A program made the position numbers and the translations under genes. From contig OZ251227.1 in the NCBI GenBank assembly GCA_965240325.2, positions 124,001 to 188,000 of the forward strand: a DNA stretch of 64,000 nt, written 5' to 3'. This DNA is from Rebecca billardiae RCC1528 (Eukaryota; Haptophyta). The notes below the pieces were generated by a model that searched no databases, was not told where the DNA came from, and worked only from the letters and a program-made list of their open reading frames with translations. Below, in pieces: positions 41,121 through 49,451 of this stretch; within the stretch, counting starts at the first letter, position 1, and the number at the start of each line of letters is the position of its first letter.

Positions 41121-42096
41121 GACGCCGCCGTCGACCGACGTTCGAAGGCAGCAGGCCTGCCCTGCTGGCAGCAAAATTGCTGCTGCCCGACGAGGAAAAG
41201 AGGGGTGTCGCGTGGCGATGCCTTTTCGCGGCGGGGCGCCGGCCCCTTTGATTTTGAAACATCAAAACCGGTCCGGTTGACCCGTTCGAGGGCGGTACGG
41301 CGCGGTCTCGAACCCAGATCATATGATCTCGCGCGCGCTGATAAGGCGATTGGGGTACTCCGTATGAAAAAGGGGCCAAGTTTCGGCGACGTGGAAAATG
41401 AACGGTCTCGTCAAGGCGCAATTTCCGTGTCCGGGAGACGTGGCATCCGGAAAACAAATACGGAAAAAGGAGGCGAGCCATTCCGTCGCGAATTTTCTCA
41501 AACAATCAAAAGCGTTATTCGAGCTGCTGCACCAACGGCTGCTTGAGCCAATCCGGCGCGCCTGGCGCAGCGCAGGGCGTCTGAAATGAGTCCGGGACCC
41601 TCGGCCCGCGCGCCAGCCGCCTGCCCGCCCACGATGGCCGTCCGACTCTCCGCACCTCATGGCATCAGGTGGGCAGGCAGATAGCAGGCAGGACGGCAGG
41701 CATGGTCCCGATGCCGTTGGTCTTGCCCGGGCGGCGAGAGAGAGCGCAGATGCCTCGGCCGACCAGGCTCGTAGCCATTGCAGCTCGGTGTGAATGGAGT
41801 GAGAGCTCAGTAAGCCGTCAGCGGCGTCGACGACACGGCTCGTCGGGCCGGGTTCGTCGGCCGCGACAGCCACAGTGCCGGGCCCCACACCTGTGGCGGT
41901 GGCGCCGTGGTGGAGTCCCGCGCCACGACCGGCAGTTGCCCGAGGCACGGCCGCGGCGCCAGGGCCCGAGCGCCGCGGCCGTGCTCGCCGCCGCCGTCAG
42001 CACACCACTCGCCCGGTGGGCAGCACGCCGAGAGCGCCACGGGGCGTCAGCCGCGCGCGCACACCGGCGTCCGAGGCGTCGCGCACCGCGGCGCGA
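41121..42096. other. Intergenic region, no firm gene
   Basis: About 980 bp. It holds a B-box-like GGTTCGAGACC on the minus strand (41304-41314), an AGATCATATGATCT palindrome just beside it, and an ATG-initiated 63-codon frame at 41398-41589 without known motifs. None is enough for a gene call. Confidence 0.55.
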
Positions 42097-43620
42097 TCAT
42101 TCGGCCGCCTTGACCGCGACGACGGGCAGCGGCCCCGCCGGCTCGTCGATCGAGTTCCTGCCCGGCCCGTGCAGCACGAGCAGCCCGAGCGCGCCGCACG
42201 CCGAGAGCGTGTGGAAGTGGAAGAACTGCGCCTCGTCCACCAGGTCTGCGTGCGTGCTCACCTCGAGCGCCCAGAACGGGTGGCGCACGACGTTGACGAC
42301 GAGGAGCGCGAGCACGAGCGCCGCCGCCGACCAGCGGCTCTTGAAGCCGCAGATCACCAGCGCGCACAGCAGCGACGCGCCCACCGCCGCGCCCACCTCG
42401 AGCGCCGTCTGCGCGACAAAGTCGGCGGCCGTGTGCCCGTGCAGCAGGTGGTCGCACAGCGGCGCGTACGCGGCGTGCAGCAGCGCGCCGGTGGCGAGCA
42501 CGCGGCCGCAGAGCTGCGCGCGCGGCAGCGGCCGGCCGCGGTCCGCGCGCGAGTGCTCCGCGAGCACGAGCAGCAGCCCGCCCGCCACCGACGCGGAGGT
42601 GGCGAGCAGCCGCGCGTTGGCGAGCTGGCCATACAGCGCGGGGTGCAGCGCCGTCCACGCGAGGAGGGCGAGGCACGCGGCGCGCTCGGAGCGGCGGAGG
42701 AGGAGGCCGCCCACCGCGGCGAGCTGCACGGCGGTGGACGCGGCGAGCACCCCCGAGCCCAGCGCCGCACCCGCCGCGCCGCGCCCGAACGCCAGCTGCA
42801 TGAAGCGCATCTGCCGCCTCCAGCGCAGCAGCACGCGCGCGCTGTCCTCCGCAAACGTGCACACGAGCAGCGCGCGCCCGACGATGTCGAGGCGGCGGTG
42901 CAGCCGCTTGGTGTTCACGCGGCGGGTGATGCGCTCGAGCAGCGCGTCGCGCGAGCGCGCGAGCGCGCCGCGGTGCGCGTGCGCGCCGCGCGCCACCGCG
43001 ACGCACAGCAGCGGCCCGGACGCCCACAGCCCCCAGTGCGCCAGACTCGAAAGCAGGCCGGGCGGCGGCGGCGGCGGCTCGGCGAGCGTCGCATTGAAGC
43101 GGCCATGGCGCTCGACGAGCGCGTGCAGCAGCGAGCCCGTCGCGTTGGAGACCAGCGCGACCGGCCGCGTCGACACCAGCCCCGCGCTCTTCGCCTCCAT
43201 CGTGACGAGCTCCGTGCGGTCGTTGACGACGATCACCGCGGCCGCGCCCGCGCTCACCAGCGTCGCCGCCTTCTCGTAGAAGCCGCACTTGCCGCGGTGC
43301 GCGACGACGATCGCGCCGACGCTGCGCCCCCTGAACTCGGGCAGCGCGTGGCACCCATGTTCTGTCTGCGCGAACGCGAGCGGACGCTCAAGGCCGCCGT
43401 CCGGCACGTCGCCCGAGAAGGCGGCGAGCGCGGCGCTCACCTGCACGTGCACCGGGCCCGGCAGGTGTAGCGAGAGCGTCGCGAGCTCGAGGCCGGCGTC
43501 CGAGACGGCGTCTGGCGCCTCGGCCCGCCCCTCCCGGCCCGGCGGCCCGTCGCCGCGCGACAGCGCCGCCAGCTGCAGCAGCAGGCCGAGCGCGCGCAGA
43601 GCGTTGAGCGACGCCGCCAT
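42097..43620 (-). CDS. SURF4: PA-domain fused to SURF4/Erv29 ER cargo receptor
   Basis: 507 residues, single exon, start ATG 43620. A signal peptide (LGLLLQLAALSRG) is followed by a lumenal protease-associated domain: GAIVVAHRGKCGFYEKA, LVSAGAAAVIVVND and RPVALVSNATGSLL (about 102-170), with N-glycosylation sites NAT at 159 and 176. One membrane segment (about 190-210) precedes a complete SURF4 domain: LLVCTFAEDSARVLLRW (251 on), ASVAGGLLLVLAEHS, CGRVLATGALLHA, FKSRWSAAALVLALLVVNVV, HPFWALEV and VLHGPGRNSIDE. SURF4/Erv29 recruits soluble secretory proteins into COPII vesicles at the ER. Ordinary SURF4 is about 270 residues without a PA domain. PA domains bind protein or peptide segments, so this may be an added cargo-binding module. 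No KKxx tail is seen. Confidence 0.87.
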   Translation of the reverse strand: MAASLNALRALGLLLQLAALSRGDGPPGREGRAEAPDAVSDAGLELATLSLHLPGPVHVQVSAALAAFSGDVPDGGLERPLAFAQTEHGCHALPEFRGRSVGAIVVAHRGKCGFYEKAATLVSAGAAAVIVVNDRTELVTMEAKSAGLVSTRPVALVSNATGSLLHALVERHGRFNATLAEPPPPPPGLLSSLAHWGLWASGPLLCVAVARGAHAHRGALARSRDALLERITRRVNTKRLHRRLDIVGRALLVCTFAEDSARVLLRWRRQMRFMQLAFGRGAAGAALGSGVLAASTAVQLAAVGGLLLRRSERAACLALLAWTALHPALYGQLANARLLATSASVAGGLLLVLAEHSRADRGRPLPRAQLCGRVLATGALLHAAYAPLCDHLLHGHTAADFVAQTALEVGAAVGASLLCALVICGFKSRWSAAALVLALLVVNVVRHPFWALEVSTHADLVDEAQFFHFHTLSACGALGLLVLHGPGRNSIDEPAGPLPVVAVKAAE

Positions 43621-44039
43621 GGTGCGGGACCGGTTCCGCGAAAGGCCGAAAGCCGCACTTTCAACCGCTCGCCAAGGGCAAGACAGTCAGTCGCCAGCCC
43701 AGCCATGGACAGCTATGATACCTACGCAGGCGGCTGCACTAAATAATCTCGGCGCTGCGTGACGGTAGTTACTGGACCGAATACTAGTTAGGCTGGCTGC
43801 AGCTGCAAGTGGCAGCTGGTAACCTAAACCGCCGTAAAGCCTAGCTAGTTTGAGTTAGTGGCCCTGCAGGCTGCACTGTGCAGGCGTCTGGCGAGTGGGC
43901 GGCGTGAATGCCCGCGCTGCCATGCTGCATGCACCCGCCACCCGCCACCCGGCAGCGCCGCGCCTCGGTGGCCGCAGCACCAACCGCACTCGGCAGCTGA
44001 TGCCTCTTCCGGGCCGTGGTGGCACATCTTCACAGTTCA
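43621..44039. other. Intergenic region, nothing recognised
   Basis: About 420 bp between two minus-strand genes, with no gene or repeat seen. Confidence 0.6.
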
Positions 44040-45257
44040 TCACTTGCCAGTGAAGCCAAAGTGGCGCAAGGGCAAGGCCGCAGCGAGGCGGCGTGCGAGC
44101 GAGCGTGCTGCGCGCTTGTCCTCTGGGCTCTGAGTCTGCCCCGCCGCCGCGGTGCCGTTCCCCTTCCCACCCGGCGCATCCTTGCCCACGCCGAGCACGA
44201 CACCGCCCACGGCCTGCGCGGCCGGCCGCCCGTCCGCTGCACTCCCGCGCGCGCCCCAGCCGCTGTGCGGCGCGCTGCTCTGCGCCGCACCGTGCGCGCT
44301 CTGTGAGTGCGCTGTGCCGCTCGAGCTGCTGCTCGGCGTGCGGGGCGAGAGCTCGAGCGGCGCGTCCGCCCACGTCTCGTCGCCGTACGTGAGGAACGCG
44401 CCGTGTCCGCCGTCCGCGCGGGTGAATGCCGGCAGCCCGCGCGGGTCGTGCGCGCCGGCCGCGAGCGCCTCGGCGGAGGGCGGCCGCCAGAACTGCTTGG
44501 CGGCCGCCACGCCCGGCCGCCTGTTCTCCGCACACTCCGCACCCAGCCAGCGCAGGATCTCGGGGCCGAGCGAGCGGAGCCCCGGCTCGTCCGCGTCGAG
44601 CGCGTGGGCGAAGCACACCTTCGCCGCCGTCGTCTCGTTGAGCAGCGCGCGCAGCAGCCGCCACAGCCCGTCGAACAGCCGCGGCGCGCAGTACACGAGC
44701 GCGAGGCCGAGTCTCTCCGGGTAGTGCTGCAGCAGCCACACGAAGGCGGAGCCGGCGCGCGGGTCGTTGTCGCGCAGCGAGTAGCCGTGGAAGTCAACGA
44801 AGAGCACCCACTTGCTCGCGCGCCGCTCCGCATGCGCGTCGAGCAGCGCGGACGCGTCCTCCAGCAGGCGCGTGAGGTGCGCGGTCGCATCCGCCGGGTT
44901 GAAGCGATCGTGCGCGGTCGCAAAGCACGTGTACAGCACGAGGCGGCCGAGCGCGTCGAAGCCGATGGGGCGGAGCGAGTGCGCCATGGGGCTGCGCATG
45001 CACGCCGGGCACAGCGCCTCGGCCGGCCGCGTCGCCAGGCGCCACCGCCACGTGCCCGCGAGCTGCAGCGCGGCCAGCCGCTCGTCGCCATCGTTCGCGT
45101 CGATGTAACGGCCGAGCGTGCGGTCGCTGAGGAAGGCGCGCAGCGCGATGTGGTGGCCGGAGCTCTCCTCCCACACCAGCTCTGTCGCATCGCCGCGCAC
45201 CCGCTCGACGACGCTCGCGTGATGCGCCGCGTCCTCGAGCTCGCGCCGCTCCTGCAT
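44040..45257 (-). CDS. CRAL-TRIO (Sec14-like) lipid-transfer domain protein
   Basis: 405 residues, single exon, start ATG 45257. The CRAL-TRIO core spans about 97-225: RPIGFDALGRLVLYTCF, WVLFVDFHGYSLRD, SAFVWLLQHYPERLGLALVY, APRLFDGLWRLLRALLNETT and AAKVCFA, all in Sec14 order. The lipid-exchange proteins of this family swap phosphatidylinositol, phosphatidylcholine or tocopherol between membranes. An N-terminal CRAL-TRIO_N helix region is short and unusual (HHIALRAFLSDR). After residue 260 the chain is Ser/Gly/Ala-rich and probably disordered, ending RHFGFTGK. The ligand cannot be told. Divergent from the CFAP97-like gene. Confidence 0.88.
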   Translation of the reverse strand: MQERRELEDAAHHASVVERVRGDATELVWEESSGHHIALRAFLSDRTLGRYIDANDGDERLAALQLAGTWRWRLATRPAEALCPACMRSPMAHSLRPIGFDALGRLVLYTCFATAHDRFNPADATAHLTRLLEDASALLDAHAERRASKWVLFVDFHGYSLRDNDPRAGSAFVWLLQHYPERLGLALVYCAPRLFDGLWRLLRALLNETTAAKVCFAHALDADEPGLRSLGPEILRWLGAECAENRRPGVAAAKQFWRPPSAEALAAGAHDPRGLPAFTRADGGHGAFLTYGDETWADAPLELSPRTPSSSSSGTAHSQSAHGAAQSSAPHSGWGARGSAADGRPAAQAVGGVVLGVGKDAPGGKGNGTAAAGQTQSPEDKRAARSLARRLAAALPLRHFGFTGK

Positions 45258-45395
45258 GGCGCGGGTACCTAGCCGGTGGATGCACGGGCGCGGGTCCGGT
45301 TGTTCGCCTCCCGGAGTCCGGCTCCCGACCGAGTGCGGGCAGCGGGAGCTGGAGTCCTATTTTTTTTAACGCCCAGGCGTCTGGCGTTTCACAAG
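45258..45395. promoter_or_regulatory. Divergent promoter gap, Sec14-like / CFAP97-like
   Basis: 138 bp, the shortest of the six divergent gaps, with a T8 tract at about 45360-45367 just upstream of the CFAP97-like start. Confidence 0.45.
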
Positions 45396-46019
45396 ATGTC
45401 GGACGACGCACCGCTCACGGAGGACACCGCCGCCCAGCTGGAGGCGGCGCTCGCGCTCAATGCGCAGCTGAAGCAGATGGAGTCGATGGTGCTCCGTGAC
45501 CCGGTTGTTGTTGCACGCCGTGGCTCGTCTTCCTCCGTGAGCTCCGGCCGCGGCCGCGCGGCAAGCTCCTCGCGCGGTCGGAATGGCGGGCGCACGTTCA
45601 CACAGCAGCAGGAGGTCGAGATCGCGCGCAACAACTCGCACCTGCTCAACAGGCTGGCGCGCGTGAAGGGTGAGACGAGCACAATGTCTGCACGCACGGC
45701 GAGTGCCCCGCCCAGGAGAGAGGGCCACGCCTCGATCAACCGGCGCAGGAAGGACCAGGAGATCGAGCGCGAGAATGCGGTGTGTGCGCGACCTCGCGGC
45801 GCGCGTGCGCTCGCCCGGCCGCCTTTCGGCCGACCCCACGCGCGGCGCCCGCGCGCTGACCTGCGCTGGGCCTCTATCCCGCCACGTGTGCCCTGGCAGC
45901 GCATCGTCGCGCGCATCCAGTCGCAGAAGTCGACCTTCTCCAAGATGAAGCCGCCGCCGTCCAAGGCCAAGCCGCCGCCCGTGCCGGGGCGCGCGGCCCC
46001 CCTCAAGCAGCGCGCGTGA
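45396..46019 (+). CDS. CFAP97/hemingway-like cilium protein
   Basis: Two exons, 45396-45779 and 45900-46019, encode 167 residues; the 120-bp intron starts GTGTGT and ends CAG. The start is ATG 45396 (MSDDAPLTED). The conserved hemingway core is ARNNSHLLNRLARVKGE followed by RRRKDQEIERENA-RIVARIQSQ, the second part being made by the splice. The tail is basic with PPP runs. The Drosophila hemingway and vertebrate CFAP97 proteins are needed for cilium and sperm flagellum formation, so this supports a flagellated organism. Which CFAP97 subfamily (CFAP97 or the short CFAP97D) cannot be decided; the length fits CFAP97D. Confidence 0.8.
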   Translation: MSDDAPLTEDTAAQLEAALALNAQLKQMESMVLRDPVVVARRGSSSSVSSGRGRAASSSRGRNGGRTFTQQQEVEIARNNSHLLNRLARVKGETSTMSARTASAPPRREGHASINRRRKDQEIERENAVCARPRGARALARPPFGRPHARRPRADLRWASIPPRVPWQRIVARIQSQKSTFSKMKPPPSKAKPPPVPGRAAPLKQRA

Positions 46020-46505
46020 CGAGGCGCGCGCCGACAGCCGCTCCGCCGCGAGGCTTTCTACGAAACGCTCGTCTGGAGGCTTCTCGCGCCGATGGGAGGG
46101 CGCTCCGCGGCGGCTGGAGGCCGTCGGCCCAGGCCCACGTTCATGGCGTTCGGAGGCCCGTGCCGCCGAGCAGACTGGCGCCCAGTGGCCAGTGCCGATG
46201 GCTGAGGCTAGGTGAGTAGGGTGAGAGGGAGGCGCCTCGACTCGCCGGTGACGGCTGGGCGGTGCCTTTGCTGATGACTGCACCTGCTGATATGATGCTC
46301 GTGTATTGACGGCCATTGCCGCCGCTACTTGTACTTCTTCGCAGCTCGTGGCCCGGCGGGCCTAACCGAATGTCCATCAATTACATCGAAGCCTGCTACA
46401 TACATTCGCCGTGTGCAGTGTTGGATGGCCGGGGAAGAGAAGTGAAAGGAGAGCGCGGGTGCTCCTCCGGTCTCGCACCCGAGTGCGCTCGGATTTCGAC
46501 GGCCG
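46020..46505. other. Intergenic region, nothing recognised
   Basis: About 490 bp between two plus-strand genes. No gene, repeat or RNA seen. Confidence 0.6.
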
Positions 46506-49133
46506 ATGAGCTTTGCGTGCGGTCATCGTCCGATGAAGCCGCGGTTGGCCGCACTCACGCTGTGTGGGGTGGCCGGCACCATCGTGCTCGCCCTCCTCGC
46601 GTGGGCTCGTGCCTCCGCCCCTCGCCCCGCCGCCGCCCTCCGCCCCGCCACCACGCTGGACGCCGAGCAGGCGGGCGCGGCGTGCGCGCTGTGCATGCAG
46701 CACCGCTGCACGCTCCGCGAGCGGCGCAGCTGCGCGAGCACGCGCGGCTTTCGCTTCCCCGGCGGCAACCAGGCGGCGGGCTGCGCGTGTGCCTGCTGCT
46801 CCGCGCAGTGCAAGCTCGCGCGCACGTGCGACCCCGCGTGGGTCGAGCCGGCGCCGGCGCGGCCGCTGCAGCCGCACGCACAGCCGCCGAGCACGCCGCT
46901 GCTCGGCTGGTCGATCGGCGGCGGCGGCTTCCGCGCGATGGCCGCGGGGATGGCGCTCGCGCGCACGATGCACCACGTGGGCCTCTTCGACACCCGCGCG
47001 CTCGCCGCCGCCACCGCCAGCTCGGGCGGCGCGTGGCTCCTCGTGCAGCTCGGGCTCGACGCGCGCTTTGCCGCCAACGTCACGGCGGGGGGCGCGTGGG
47101 CGCCGCCGAGCGACGCGGCGGTGGGCGAGGCGATGGCGGCGGGGCGGCGGGCGGCGGGTGCGCCGGCGCGGCCCACCGCGCTCGCCGACGCCGCCTCGAT
47201 CCGCAACGTCGTCATCGACTGGCTGCGCGCGCGCGCGTGGCTGTTTGCGCCGCCCTCAGCCGCCGAGCAGGCGGCCGCGCTTGGAGGAGGCAACGCGGAG
47301 GCGGCTGCCGAGGCGGCGTGGCTGCTCAGGCTGCTGCGCACGGCGAGCGGCGCGCTCGCGGGGGCGGGGCGCGAGCCGCGCGCGGTGGGCGCGCTGCGCG
47401 GCCTGCTCAGCGCCTCCGTCCGCTTCGGCGGCTCGTGGGAGCGGCTGGTGCGCGCGATGCTCAACTCGTCGGCGCTGGCGCACGGCCCGGCGGCGCTCGC
47501 GGGCCGGAGCGCGGCGCTGCGCGGCGCGGATCTGGGCGTGCAGTGGTCGGCGCTCGCGTCGGCGTACGTCGGCGCGTCCTCGCCGTCGGACACCTCCGCG
47601 CCCGTCCCCCTCGCCGCGTACCTGCTCGACGAGGCGCGCCGGCCGCTGCGCTCGGCCACGGATGTGACGCCGCTCGGCTACGTGCTCGGCGGTGGCGATG
47701 GCGGCGGCGGCGGTGCGGGCGGCGCGGGCGTGGTCGCGGCGGGCGTGCCCGCGCTGGTCGGGCGGTACAACGCGCAGATGCGCCACGGCCAGGTGCTCAG
47801 CGCGACCGTCGCCCCGCTCCAGCCGCTGTGGGGCGGGCAGCCTCCCTCGGCCGCGCTGATCGCAGCCGCGGCGTCCGCGGCCGGTGGCGCGCTCGCGTCG
47901 CCCGACCTCGTGCAGGCGGCGCTGGCGGCGCTGGCGCGCGAGGCGGAGGCGGGGGCCGGCGCGCCGGCCGACGCGGCGCTGCCGAGGCGCTTCGCGCTCG
48001 AGCTCGACGCGCTGCTCGAGCGCATGCCGCCCGGCCCCGCGCGGCGCTGCGGCCGCGCGCGCACCGCCTCGGCCTCCGCGCTGCTCGCGCTCCTGCGGTG
48101 CGCGCTCGATGCGTCGCCGCTCGCCCTCGCGGGGCAGGCGGTGTGCGCGCAGCGGCCGGCGCACGCGCGCGCGCGCAGCGGGGGGTACTGCGAGTTCCCG
48201 AGCTTCCGCCTCGCCGACGGCGCGTACACGGACGGCACCGCCGCGGCGCTCGCGGTGCGCGTGCTGCAGGCGCGCCTCGCCGCGCGCGCGCCCCCGCCCG
48301 CGGCACCGCCCCTGCCGCTCAGCCCAGCGCCCCGCCTCCGGCTCGTGCTGAGCGGCAGCGCCGGGTGCGAGCCCGCGCGCGGCGCGCCGGCCGAGGCGTG
48401 CGACCTCTCCGAGCTGGCGCAGCTCTTCGCGGGCGGCGCCGGCGGCGGGGGCCTCGAGCCGGGCGCGATCTTCACCAACCGCCTCGGCGCGCGCCAGCCG
48501 TGCGCGCAGCTCTTCGGCGCGCGCTGGGCGCACGTGCGGCCGAGGCTGCTCAACCTGCCGGCCGCGGCGGACGGCTCTCCGTCAGCCGTGTACGCGGCGC
48601 GCGCGCTCACGCACACGGTGGCCAACGCGCCGTACGGCGTGGCGGGCGGCACGCCGGTGGACGTGCTGCTGCTGCTCAGCGCGGCGCCGCTGGGCGGGCT
48701 CGCGGGCGCGCTCGACGCCGCACGCCCGCGCGGCTGGGCGCCCCTCGGCGACCTCGCGCAGAGCGTGTGCGCGTCGGTGCTGCCGCACGTGCTGGCGGCC
48801 TGGTGGGGCGACACGGGCGGCGCGCTGCGCACGGGCGCGATGCTGCTCGACGCGGCGCTCGCGCGCGCGGGAGGGCCGCCCGCGGCTGCGACGGCGGCGT
48901 CGGCGGCCGCCGCGCGCCACCGGCGGCACGCCGAGCGCACCACCGGCGGGGGCCGCCACGCGCATCGCTCGGCGCGGCCTCACTCTCAGCGCCGCCCTCG
49001 GGCGCCGCGCGGCGCTGGGCGTGCTGCTGACGACAGCCTCGCGCGCGCGGCGGCGGCGCTCCCCGAGTGGATGAGCCCGGCCCAGCGCCAGGCCGTGCTG
49101 CAGATGGCGACGACACCGCGCGAGTCAGTATGA
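46506..49133 (+). CDS. cPLA2/lysophospholipase-like protein with membrane anchor
   Basis: 875 residues, single exon. The start is ATG 46506 or, equally plausible, 46533. One membrane anchor or signal (LCGVAGTIVLALLAWA, 19-34) is followed by a Cys-rich stretch (about 60-108, eleven or more Cys). The catalytic part begins GWSIGGGGFRAMAAGMALA (Gly-rich oxyanion loop), then ATASSGGAWLL with the nucleophile at Ser173 in a SGG context. The partner Asp lies in FRLADGAYTDG (Asp571 or Asp576). This order is that of cytosolic PLA2/fungal lysophospholipase B. These enzymes release fatty acids from phospholipids. The Ala/Gly-rich chain makes the alignment loose, so a distant acyl hydrolase is possible. 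Probably lumenal or secreted. Confidence 0.72.
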   Translation: MSFACGHRPMKPRLAALTLCGVAGTIVLALLAWARASAPRPAAALRPATTLDAEQAGAACALCMQHRCTLRERRSCASTRGFRFPGGNQAAGCACACCSAQCKLARTCDPAWVEPAPARPLQPHAQPPSTPLLGWSIGGGGFRAMAAGMALARTMHHVGLFDTRALAAATASSGGAWLLVQLGLDARFAANVTAGGAWAPPSDAAVGEAMAAGRRAAGAPARPTALADAASIRNVVIDWLRARAWLFAPPSAAEQAAALGGGNAEAAAEAAWLLRLLRTASGALAGAGREPRAVGALRGLLSASVRFGGSWERLVRAMLNSSALAHGPAALAGRSAALRGADLGVQWSALASAYVGASSPSDTSAPVPLAAYLLDEARRPLRSATDVTPLGYVLGGGDGGGGGAGGAGVVAAGVPALVGRYNAQMRHGQVLSATVAPLQPLWGGQPPSAALIAAAASAAGGALASPDLVQAALAALAREAEAGAGAPADAALPRRFALELDALLERMPPGPARRCGRARTASASALLALLRCALDASPLALAGQAVCAQRPAHARARSGGYCEFPSFRLADGAYTDGTAAALAVRVLQARLAARAPPPAAPPLPLSPAPRLRLVLSGSAGCEPARGAPAEACDLSELAQLFAGGAGGGGLEPGAIFTNRLGARQPCAQLFGARWAHVRPRLLNLPAAADGSPSAVYAARALTHTVANAPYGVAGGTPVDVLLLLSAAPLGGLAGALDAARPRGWAPLGDLAQSVCASVLPHVLAAWWGDTGGALRTGAMLLDAALARAGGPPAAATAASAAAARHRRHAERTTGGGRHAHRSARPHSQRRPRAPRGAGRAADDSLARAAAALPEWMSPAQRQAVLQMATTPRESV

Positions 49134-49451
49134 GTAGGGCGAGGCCGCTCGCGTCCGATCAGACATCAGCTACGACTGCGGGCTGGCGGCGGGCGGTCAC
49201 AAGCAGCAGCGCTGGCGCGATGATCATGATGATGCAGCGCCGCCATGGCAGCAGCATCAGACGAGTATATACTATATATTACGACTGCTGCTACTTACAA
49301 TATATACATACGACGCGACGCTGATGCTGCTATGCTCTAACAGTGCGCCCGCTCCGAGCACAGCAGCACACCCTGATGCGGCGCACGGCCGAGTCGCACA
49401 GAGCCGACGAGGACGAGGCGCGCGGCCAGCCACGCCGCCGCCGCTCTCCAC
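49134..49451. other. Short intergenic region
   Basis: About 320 bp between convergent genes, with an AT-rich patch at 49260-49320. Nothing else seen. Confidence 0.6.

Noticed and set aside
41281-41360. tRNA-like sequence on the minus strand (GGTTCGAGACC B-box)
   Set aside because: The B-box matches, but I could not pair a T stem, D stem or acceptor stem into a cloverleaf. At best a decayed tRNA-derived fragment.
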